Below, one piece after another: positions 1 through 6,860 of a stretch of DNA of 49,022 nucleotides. Position 1 is the first letter of the stretch, and every line of letters starts with the position of its first letter. The position numbers and the translations under genes were made by a program. The notes below the pieces were generated by a model. It was not told the DNA's origin and ran no database searches. It saw only the letters and a list, made by a program, of their open reading frames with translations. Source of the DNA: an uncultured Pelagibacteraceae bacterium (lineage in GTDB: Bacteria > Pseudomonadota > Alphaproteobacteria > Pelagibacterales > Pelagibacteraceae). The stretch covers positions 1 through 49,022 of the forward strand of contig CACNQY010000006.1 in NCBI GenBank assembly GCA_902622655.1. Direction: 5' to 3'.

Positions 1-33
1 ATAAGTTATATAAAAAAATAAAAATACATTAAC

Positions 34-54
34 AACGAATCAATTTGATTCGTT
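34..54. promoter_or_regulatory. perfect 9-bp inverted repeat (operator or leader hairpin)
   Basis: AACGAATCA (34-42) and TGATTCGTT (46-54) are exact inverted repeats around a 3-base centre. The element ends 22 bases before the start of the Lys-rich small gene and 9 bases before its Shine-Dalgarno. No T-run follows, so it is a poor intrinsic terminator for an upstream gene. It could be a regulator site or a 5'-UTR hairpin. The symmetry is seen directly; the role is inference. Confidence 0.45.
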
Positions 55-76
55 TAACTAAAAAAGGGAGCTAAAG

Positions 77-172
77 ATGCCTAAGAAAAGAAAAAAAGCA
101 GCAAAAAAAGCTAAGAAAGCTAAAAAAAGAAGAAAAGCTGCAAAGAAAACTAAGAAAAGAAGAAAAAGATAG
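77..172 (+). CDS. 31-residue Lys/Arg-rich histone-H1-tail-like protein
   Basis: This short ORF starts MPKKRKKAAKKAKKAKK and stops at TAG 170-172. Of 31 residues, 16 are Lys, 6 Arg and 6 Ala; there is no acidic residue, giving a net charge near +22. The AKKAKK-type repeats resemble histone H1 tails and bacterial H1-like nucleoproteins. A textbook Shine-Dalgarno (AAGGGAG, 64-70) lies 6 bases before the ATG, unusual in this window where most genes lack a clear one, and a strong terminator follows 20 bases after the stop. Signal, ORF and terminator together argue for a real, well-expressed gene. A role in DNA or RNA binding or compaction is inference from composition; I recognise no named family. 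Confidence 0.72.
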   Translation: MPKKRKKAAKKAKKAKKRRKAAKKTKKRRKR

Positions 173-192
173 TAACTTAGTAATTCTTATAA

Positions 193-234
193 AAAACGCT
201 TCTCATTACAATTTGTATGAGAGGCGTTTTTTTT
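193..234. terminator. bidirectional Rho-independent terminator
   Basis: The arms AAAACGCTTCTCAT (193-206) and ATGAGAGGCGTTTT (217-230) pair over 14 positions with one G-T, around a 10-base loop. Ts run to 234, and on the minus strand the A-run 191-196 supplies Us. It sits between the convergent Lys-rich gene and the CarD gene, whose stop codon begins at 235, and can serve both. Confidence 0.9.
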
Positions 235-1144
235 ATTCTTCAAGCGGTTCCTCAGAATCTGATATTGGCTCTTCTACCGGCAATTCAGTAGCAGTGGTTT
301 TAGAAACAGGCGGTGTTTGACTTTGTAAGCCTATGTTTCTTTTTAGCGCTTTATCTAACTTCTTTTGTGTATCCTCTAATGATACATTTAAAACAATTTT
401 AAATTCAGATAAAATTCTATCATAAGCTTTTTCAAACAATTGTCTCTCACTGTAAGATTGATCCACCATTAAATCATCACCTTTATTCAGATCCCTTACA
501 ACTTCTGCTAGCTCATAAATTTTTCCAGAAGAAATTTTAGCTTCATATTCTTGTGCTCTTCTACTCCACATAGATCTTTTAATTTTCGGCTTACTTTTTA
601 ATATGGAAATACATTTATTAACTTGATTAATTGTTGCTAGTGGTCTGAGATGAGATTGTTTATTTACTGGCACCATACCATTTGCTTTATCCTTCTCAAA
701 TTTTATTACATATGTTTCAACATCAATGCCACCAATATTAATTTTTTTAAATTCAGTAATCTGACCAACTCCATGTTTAGGATAAACAACATAATCTTTT
801 ATTTTGTATTCCCTTTTTTCAGTTTCTTGCTTTTTTACTTTCTTAATTTCTGGTTTTACTTCGTTAGTTTTTGAAATTCTTAAGTTATCTACTTTTGGAT
901 CAATAGTAGTTTCAGATGGTTTGGATATTTTCTTAGATTTCTTAATTTTAATTTGTGTCTTTTTTAAATTTTTTTTTGTTTTTTTTGAAATTACTTTTTT
1001 AGATTTTTTTATATTTATTACCTTTTTAACTTTTACAACTTTTTTTTTTACTACCTTCTTTTTCACTTTTTCGTTGTTCTTACCTTTAAAGATTTTCTTT
1101 AAAATATTTTTCGTATTTATTTTTTTCATCTGTATATTTTTCAT
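233..1144 (-). CDS. carD: CarD-family RNA polymerase-binding regulator with Lys-rich N-terminal extension
   Basis: CarD proteins bind the RNA polymerase beta subunit through an N-terminal RID/Tudor domain and stabilise open promoter complexes. Here the RID-like part is about residues 113-170 ([17 protein letters not shown]) and the DNA-binding C-terminal domain about 172-270, including the conserved WSRR at Trp193 and the LAEVVRDL helix. The protein has 303 residues against roughly 160-170 for ordinary CarD. The excess is a Lys-rich, low-complexity N-terminal segment (1-110) plus an acidic tail (287-303). The first 59 bases overlap the fdxA coding end in another frame. The only other upstream Met is residue 6, so an ATG start that keeps the domain must overlap. 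Last gene of the helicase-terB-fdxA operon. Family certain, exact start less so. Confidence 0.9.
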   Translation of the reverse strand: MKNIQMKKINTKNILKKIFKGKNNEKVKKKVVKKKVVKVKKVINIKKSKKVISKKTKKNLKKTQIKIKKSKKISKPSETTIDPKVDNLRISKTNEVKPEIKKVKKQETEKREYKIKDYVVYPKHGVGQITEFKKINIGGIDVETYVIKFEKDKANGMVPVNKQSHLRPLATINQVNKCISILKSKPKIKRSMWSRRAQEYEAKISSGKIYELAEVVRDLNKGDDLMVDQSYSERQLFEKAYDRILSEFKIVLNVSLEDTQKKLDKALKRNIGLQSQTPPVSKTTATELPVEEPISDSEEPLEE

Positions 1145-1412
1145 GATCCGATGGTGGATCTTTTTTTTTGCTTATGTTAGGCCAGATTTCAGAATATTTT
1201 GCATTGATCTCTAACCATTTTTCACTTTCAGGTTCAGTATCAGCTTTAATGGCGTCGACTGGACACTCCGGCTCACAAACGCCACAATCTATACACTCAT
1301 CAGGTTTAATTACAAGCATATTTTTTCCTTCATAAAAGCAATCAACTGGGCAAACATCTACACAAGTAGTGTGCTTACACTTTATACAATTCTCATTTAC
1401 AATGTATGTCAT
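1086..1412 (-). CDS. fdxA: 7Fe ferredoxin (3Fe-4S plus 4Fe-4S)
   Basis: Small soluble electron carrier of the FdxA/FdI type. Cysteines 9, 12, 17, 21, 25 and 40, 43, 46, 50 match the spacing of Azotobacter ferredoxin I, offset by one, which predicts one 3Fe-4S and one 4Fe-4S cluster. The C-terminal half (about 55-108) is the usual extended tail, here very charged. Its start overlaps the terB stop as ATGA (1409-1412), which suggests translational coupling, and its end overlaps the start of carD by 59 bases. The fdxA-carD neighbourhood recurs in alphaproteobacteria. The redox partner cannot be told from the sequence. Confidence 0.95.
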   Translation of the reverse strand: MTYIVNENCIKCKHTTCVDVCPVDCFYEGKNMLVIKPDECIDCGVCEPECPVDAIKADTEPESEKWLEINAKYSEIWPNISKKKDPPSDHEKYTDEKNKYEKYFKENL

Positions 1413-1825
1413 TTAGAATTTTGTTTTTTTATAGTTTCTTTAATATCTCCCATAGTTTTAGTGTCAATATAAAGTAAACCCGCAAGTCGTCTCATTAAAT
1501 TTGTTTCATATAAATCAGCGTCCTTATCTGAATAAATGATAGACCATAATGCCTCAATAATTTTTATTTTATTTTCCTTGGGTAAAATTTTTACCTGTTT
1601 TGTAAAATCCAAAATTTGATTAGAATTTTGCTCAATTTTTTTAGCGTCTGAAAGTGTTTGTGAAATATTTTCTTTTTTTATACCAAGCTCTTCAAGTGTT
1701 TTTTTAATAATTTCCTCTTCATGATTTGTATAATTTTCATCTATTTTAGCTGTATGAATTAATAAAGCACAAACTTTAACAAAAAAATCATTTTTATCTT
1801 GATTATTATCTTTCTTAAAAAACAT
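1409..1825 (-). CDS. TerB-like helical protein
   Basis: A 138-residue all-helical protein resembling the TerB / tellurite-resistance co-chaperone domain. Features include the early acidic stretch [19 protein letters not shown] (about 16-34) and the later [20 protein letters not shown] (about 92-111), the repeated hydrophobic and acidic pattern of TerB folds. It starts directly after the helicase stop (TAA then ATG) and overlaps fdxA by ATGA, so it is translated within that operon. TerB domains occur as metal-binding or chaperone-associated modules; the function of stand-alone alphaproteobacterial copies is not settled and tellurite resistance should not be assumed. Confidence 0.75.
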   Translation of the reverse strand: MFFKKDNNQDKNDFFVKVCALLIHTAKIDENYTNHEEEIIKKTLEELGIKKENISQTLSDAKKIEQNSNQILDFTKQVKILPKENKIKIIEALWSIIYSDKDADLYETNLMRRLAGLLYIDTKTMGDIKETIKKQNSK

Positions 1826-4309
1826 TTATTTACTTAAATTTAAGTCCTTTAATATTCTAAAAGGATTTTCAGCTGATATTTTTTTAGAATGAGCCTTATT
1901 ATGTTTCTTTTTTGGATTATATTTAAAATATACATCTTTTTCTCTTTCAAATACTTTGTAACTCATTTTATAAAGTAATTTTTTGAAGTTGTCTTTACTA
2001 CATCCTAACAGATTTAACATTTCGGGTATAATTTTAATTTCACTTTTTTCTTTAGAGTCAGAGTTAATAATTAATACGAATAATCTCTCTAATATATCTA
2101 TCCTTATAAAAAAATTGTCGAATTTTTCGAAACCACATAATAGCATAAAATTTTTATTTGTATTTTCTTTATCATCTAAAAAATTTAGACCAAAAGTAGG
2201 AGGTTTTAAATTGTAATATTTTTGATGATAGTTTTTCCACAACAATGTTCTTAAAGACACCGCTTCTGGTTTTATCAATTCATGTAGAAAAACATGATAT
2301 CTTCCAAATTTAACTCCAAGCTCCCTAAGAATTTTTCTTTCTTTTTGTTCAAGATTTTTTAAATATTCTGAAACTTGTTCTCTTTTTAGCACTCCATTAT
2401 TTTCATAAAGTTGGTAAGCTAATGCTTTAATAGAGGAATTATTATCTTTAATATTTTTTAAATCAATTAAGCTTTTTAAAATTGTATTTATTTTAATATT
2501 AATCCATTTACTAATATATTCTTCTAATTTTTGTTTTGGGCTTTGGTCTATAGTTTCATCTATTATTAAATCAAAATTTGGACTCAAATAATCACTACCC
2601 ACAGAAAGTTTTGCTATTGGATATTTAGTCCAATAAATTTTTGAATCTTCTTTAAGCTCAATAAGACCTGTATCTATTATTGATTGAATTCTTCTTTCAA
2701 GTTCAGGCCCAATAGACTGTCTTGCGGCCTTTTTTAATGACTTGATATCTGTCTCTAATGCACCTTTTTTTAAATCAAGTTCTAATTTTAAGCCATTAAT
2801 TTTTCCGATAAATTGATCGTCAATTTTCACATCATTATTTTCTAATATTTCTGTTTTAAATTCCATGTCTTGTTTTAACCCACGTGCAAGCACGCTTGCT
2901 CTTTTATCAATAAAAGTTTTAGTAAGCTCTTCATGTAATCTGTCTGAAAGTTTATCTTCTAAATGTTTTGTTTTTTCAATCCAATAATTTTGATTTTCTA
3001 CCCAATTATTTTTATTTGAAACATATGACCAAGTTCGTACATTTGCAATTCTATTTGATAAAGAATCTACATTTCCCTCTAATTTATCAAGTTTCAAGAG
3101 TTGCAATCTCATATAATCTTCAGAAATTAGTCCATTTTTATTTGTTAGAAATTTAAATACATTTCCAATAACTTCGAAATGATTTCCATAAGTCTTTTTT
3201 ACAAAATCAGGTATTTGACAACATTCCCATAAAAGTTTTAAGTTTTTTATATCGTGCTCTAAATCAAAAATTTTTTGATCTTTTAAAAAATATTTTAATG
3301 CTTTTTCATCTTCACATTCATGAACTTTTCTTAACCACTCTACTTGAGGTTTTTCTTCTAAACTTTTGATTAAACTAATTGAATTATTAAAATTAAGATT
3401 TGAATTTCTCCAAAATAAAGTTCTAATTTCTTCAAATTTATGATTTTCTAATAATTCTACTTCTTCTGGAGATATTTCTTTACAATCACCAGTGATACCA
3501 AAACTTCCATCATTTAAGTATCTGCCAGCTCTTCCTGCGATTTGTCCTATTTCAGCAAGATTTAATCTTCTTAATTTTTTTCCATCAAATTTCCTAACAT
3601 TTGAAAAATAAACAAAATCTAAATCCATATTTATTCCCATACCAATTGCATCTGTAGCAACTAAAAAATCAACATCTCCAGATTGATATAGTGCAACTTG
3701 AGCATTTCTTGTTTTTGGACTTAGTGATCCCATTACAATGGCGGCACCACCTTTCTGTCTTCTTATTAACTCAGCAATGGCATAAACCTCCTCTGCCGAA
3801 AATGCAATGATTGCTGTTTTTCTATTAATTCTTGATATTTTTTTATGACCAGCGTAGGTAAGTTTTGATAGTCTTTCTCTATTTATAAATTCAATATCTC
3901 CATCTAATTTTGAAATAATATTTTTAATAGTGCTTGACCCCATCAGCATTGTAAGTTTTTCGCCTCTCATGTTTAAAAGTCGATCTGTAAATATATGACC
4001 TCTTTCGTGATCAGCACACATTTGGATTTCATCTACACCAACAAACTCCAGACATTTATCAATAGGCATTGACTCAACTGTACATAAAAAATATTTAGCG
4101 TTTGGAGGAATTATTTTTTCTTCTCCAGTAATTAATGCAACCTTATCTAAACTTACTTTTTTAATTACTTTGTCATAGACCTCTCTTGCTAACAATCTAA
4201 GTGGAAACCCAATCATACCATTCTCAAATGAAAGCATGGTTTCAATAGCAAGATGAGTTTTACCAGTATTAGTTGGACCTAGAACGGCTGTAATTTTATT
4301 TTTAGTCAT
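1826..4309 (-). CDS. SUV3-like DExH RNA helicase
   Basis: An 827-residue superfamily 2 helicase of the SUV3 type, the family that includes the mitochondrial degradosome helicase. Motif I is GPTNTGKT (11-18), motif II is DEIQ (about 92-95), the Thr/Ser motif is in MGSST, and motif VI is QIAGRAGR near residue 260 after DAIGMGINMDLDFVYFSN. The C-terminal half (about 350-827) is long and Lys/Glu-rich with a FGRYHVFLHELIKPEA segment typical of alphaproteobacterial members. It is the first gene of a minus-strand operon with terB, fdxA and carD. Likely role: ATP-driven unwinding of structured RNA in turnover or ribosome work; the substrate is inferred from the family, not shown. Confidence 0.88.
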   Translation of the reverse strand: MTKNKITAVLGPTNTGKTHLAIETMLSFENGMIGFPLRLLAREVYDKVIKKVSLDKVALITGEEKIIPPNAKYFLCTVESMPIDKCLEFVGVDEIQMCADHERGHIFTDRLLNMRGEKLTMLMGSSTIKNIISKLDGDIEFINRERLSKLTYAGHKKISRINRKTAIIAFSAEEVYAIAELIRRQKGGAAIVMGSLSPKTRNAQVALYQSGDVDFLVATDAIGMGINMDLDFVYFSNVRKFDGKKLRRLNLAEIGQIAGRAGRYLNDGSFGITGDCKEISPEEVELLENHKFEEIRTLFWRNSNLNFNNSISLIKSLEEKPQVEWLRKVHECEDEKALKYFLKDQKIFDLEHDIKNLKLLWECCQIPDFVKKTYGNHFEVIGNVFKFLTNKNGLISEDYMRLQLLKLDKLEGNVDSLSNRIANVRTWSYVSNKNNWVENQNYWIEKTKHLEDKLSDRLHEELTKTFIDKRASVLARGLKQDMEFKTEILENNDVKIDDQFIGKINGLKLELDLKKGALETDIKSLKKAARQSIGPELERRIQSIIDTGLIELKEDSKIYWTKYPIAKLSVGSDYLSPNFDLIIDETIDQSPKQKLEEYISKWINIKINTILKSLIDLKNIKDNNSSIKALAYQLYENNGVLKREQVSEYLKNLEQKERKILRELGVKFGRYHVFLHELIKPEAVSLRTLLWKNYHQKYYNLKPPTFGLNFLDDKENTNKNFMLLCGFEKFDNFFIRIDILERLFVLIINSDSKEKSEIKIIPEMLNLLGCSKDNFKKLLYKMSYKVFEREKDVYFKYNPKKKHNKAHSKKISAENPFRILKDLNLSK

Positions 4310-4477
4310 TTCTATCTTTTGTGTTTCTTTTTTTTTACCTACCAGATATTGTTACTGCTAAAGAACAAAAATAGACTAAAACATGATCGAATCGGAGGGT
4401 AAAAAGTTCTCATTTTCTTAATAAATTAGGTAAGATTATCATAAATAAGTTTAATTCTATATTAATAAAATAATTTA

Positions 4478-5704
4478 ATGCTAAAAAATTTAGTCAAAAA
4501 TTTAAGGCCATCCTCTACTCTTTTAATTAATGAAACTTCTAAAAAATTAGAAGATCAAGGTAAGAAAATTTTCAAATTTGGTTTTGGACAATCTCCATTT
4601 AAAGTTCCTTATGATGTAATTGAGGAATTAAAAAATAATGCTTATCAAAATAAATATTTACCTATGCAGGGTCTTGAGAAATTAAGAGAAGTTGTTGCAA
4701 AATATTCATCTAAAGAGAAAAATTATCACTATAAGTCACATAATGTAATAATTGGGCCTGGATCTAAAGAATTGATGTTTTTGTTACATGTCATTTTTGA
4801 TGGCGAGATAATATTGCCAGCACCCAGTTGGGTTTCATATGCACCACAAGCTATTTTAGGTAGAAATAAAATTAAAATTCTTCAGACAGAAAGAGAAAAA
4901 AACTGGTTTCCCTCTGGAGAACAAATTGAAAAAGTTATTTTACAAGATAAACATAAAAATTATTTACTATTTTTAAATTCACCGAATAATCCATCTGGTC
5001 AAGTTTGTGATAAATTAGAAGAAATTTCGGAAATTACCAAAAAGTACAATCTTATAATTCTATCAGATGAAATATATTCAGAATTAACATTTTCAAAAAA
5101 TTTTAAATCTATTTCAAGTTATTGCCCTGAAAAAACTATTATTAGTACAGGACTTAGCAAATGGTGCGGTGCAGGTGGATGGAGACTTGGTTATTTTGTA
5201 ATTCCAGATGAATTGAATGATATTAAAAATATGATCAATGTATTAGCAAGTGAAACTTTTTCAGCTGTAAGTGCGCCTATTCAGTATGCAGCAATTAAAG
5301 CTTACGAAAATGATCATTCAAATTATATTGAAAAATCAATAAATATTTTGAGTGCGGTTGGTAAATATGTTTTTTCAAATTTAAAGTCAAACAAGGTATT
5401 GATCAATGAACCCCAAGGGGGTTTTTATTTGATGCCAGAATTTTTAAATAATAAATTTAAAACTTCATCAGAGATGTGTGACAATATTTTAAAAAATACT
5501 GGAGTAGCCCTTTTACCAGGATCAGATTTTGGATTTAAAACAGATAAGATGTTAACAAGATTAAGTTTTACAGACTTTGATGGTCAATTATTTATGGATG
5601 CAATTGAAGACAATCAAATCATAAAATATGAAGATATTAAAAAGTATGCACCTAAAATTGTTGAAGGTGTCGATAAATTAAAAAAATGGTCAGAATCCTC
5701 ATAA
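4478..5704 (+). CDS. class I/II PLP-dependent aminotransferase
   Basis: A 408-residue fold-type I aminotransferase of the aspartate/aromatic group. NSPNNPSG (167-174) and SDEIY (Asp197) contact PLP, Lys228 in STGLSKWCGAGGWRLGY forms the Schiff base, and Arg236 in the same motif lies downstream of it. The family transfers an amino group from an amino acid to a 2-oxoacid in the cytoplasm; the substrate cannot be assigned from these motifs. It lies 80 bases before a TAXI-TRAP binding protein on the same strand, so a link to metabolism of the imported solute is possible but unproven. The 168-base gap upstream is shared with the divergent helicase and must hold both promoters; I see no distinct site in it. 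Confidence 0.9.
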   Translation: MLKNLVKNLRPSSTLLINETSKKLEDQGKKIFKFGFGQSPFKVPYDVIEELKNNAYQNKYLPMQGLEKLREVVAKYSSKEKNYHYKSHNVIIGPGSKELMFLLHVIFDGEIILPAPSWVSYAPQAILGRNKIKILQTEREKNWFPSGEQIEKVILQDKHKNYLLFLNSPNNPSGQVCDKLEEISEITKKYNLIILSDEIYSELTFSKNFKSISSYCPEKTIISTGLSKWCGAGGWRLGYFVIPDELNDIKNMINVLASETFSAVSAPIQYAAIKAYENDHSNYIEKSINILSAVGKYVFSNLKSNKVLINEPQGGFYLMPEFLNNKFKTSSEMCDNILKNTGVALLPGSDFGFKTDKMLTRLSFTDFDGQLFMDAIEDNQIIKYEDIKKYAPKIVEGVDKLKKWSESS

Positions 5705-5784
5705 AATCTCCCTATACATGTCTCATTATTTGTTGTTAGATTAAACAAATATAAATAACGACATAAAAATATAGAGGGGTAAAA

Positions 5785-6789
5785 ATGAAAAAAATAATCA
5801 CATCTCTATCGAGTGCTTTACTGATTTTATTTGCATCAATGTCATTATCAACTGTTGCAAAATCAGCAGAGTTCTTCACGATAGGAACAGGCGGACCAAC
5901 TGGAGTATATTTCCAAACGGGTAACGCTATTTGTAAAATGTTACATAAATCAGCTATCAGCGCTGAACATGGAAGAAAAAAAGGTACAGCAAAAGCTTAT
6001 AGATGTACCGCGCCATCAACTGGTGGATCAAATTATAATATTGGTCAAATAGCTGCTGGTGAGTTTCAATTTGGTGTAGCGCAATCAGACTGGCAGTATC
6101 ATGCTGTAAATGGATCAAGTAAATGGGAAGGAAAACAATTTAGCAATTTAAGAGCTGTGTTTTCAGTTCACAACGAACCTTTTCAAATTTGGGCTAGAAA
6201 AAAAGCAAAAATTAAAGATTTTGCTGGTTTAAAAGGAAAAGTTGTTAACATAGGAAATCCTGGTTCAGGCCAAAGAGGAACTATGGAAGAACTGATGAAG
6301 GCCATGGGTGTTGATAACAGTTTCTTTAAATCAACAACTGAACTTACTTCTTCTGAACAAGTTAAAGCTTTATGTGATGGAAAAATAGATGCTTTTGGTT
6401 ACTCAGTTGGTTTTCCAAATGGTGCCATGGAACAAGCAGCAACATGTGCAGCTAAAGCATCTCCAATTAATTTAACAGGATCCGAAGTTCAAGGTTTAAT
6501 TAGTGGTGCCGATTATTATGCACAAGCTGTAATACCTAAGGGAACTTACACAGGTCAGAAAAAAGATGCTACAACTTTTGGTGTGAAAGCGACAGTAGTT
6601 ACTTCTGCAGATGTTTCTGAGGAACTTGTTTATTTAGTTACAAAAGCTGTTATGGAAAATTTTGATGATTTCAAAAAACAACATCCAGCATTTGGTTTCT
6701 TGGAAAAGAAAAACATGATTAAAGATGGTTTATCTGCTCCATTACATCCTGGTGCAATTAAATATTATAAAGAAGCTGGATTAATGTAA
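5785..6789 (+). CDS. TAXI-family TRAP transporter solute-binding protein
   Basis: Periplasmic binding protein of a TAXI-type TRAP transporter, 334 residues. A Sec signal peptide is clear: Lys-rich start, hydrophobic core 8-23, likely cleavage after residue 28 (AKSA, then EFF). The mature protein begins FFTIGTGGPTGVYFQTG, the hallmark N-terminus of the TAXI family, and continues with VVNIGNPGSGQRGTMEELM. It would capture an organic anion and deliver it to the fused permease downstream. The start is supported by GAGGGG 6 bases before the ATG, one of the better ribosome sites here. A terminator follows directly, so the binding protein is probably made in excess over the permease. The solute is unknown; TAXI members with known ligands include glutamate or 2-oxoglutarate binders. 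Confidence 0.93.
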   Translation: MKKIITSLSSALLILFASMSLSTVAKSAEFFTIGTGGPTGVYFQTGNAICKMLHKSAISAEHGRKKGTAKAYRCTAPSTGGSNYNIGQIAAGEFQFGVAQSDWQYHAVNGSSKWEGKQFSNLRAVFSVHNEPFQIWARKKAKIKDFAGLKGKVVNIGNPGSGQRGTMEELMKAMGVDNSFFKSTTELTSSEQVKALCDGKIDAFGYSVGFPNGAMEQAATCAAKASPINLTGSEVQGLISGADYYAQAVIPKGTYTGQKKDATTFGVKATVVTSADVSEELVYLVTKAVMENFDDFKKQHPAFGFLEKKNMIKDGLSAPLHPGAIKYYKEAGLM

Positions 6790-6806
6790 TCCAATTTTTA
6801 TAAATT

Positions 6807-6842
6807 AAAAAGGCCTGGTAATTTTTACCGGGCCTTTTTTTT
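6807..6842 (+). terminator. intercistronic terminator between TRAP binding protein and permease
   Basis: AAAAAGGCCTGGTA (6807-6820) pairs with TACCGGGCCTTTTT (6826-6839), with one G-T pair and a 5-base loop, followed by a T-run to 6842. It lies 17 bases after the binding-protein stop and 18 bases before the permease start on the same strand. It probably lets only part of the transcription into the permease, or stabilises the 3' end of the upstream message. Confidence 0.88.
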
Positions 6843-6860
6843 ATGGTATGAATAATTTTA

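Noticed and set aside
804..1214. Open frame on the plus strand coding an extremely Phe-rich hydrophobic protein
   Set aside because: It is the complement of the Lys-rich N-terminal part of CarD: AAA/AAG runs read as TTT/CTT. No ribosome site, no independent signal.
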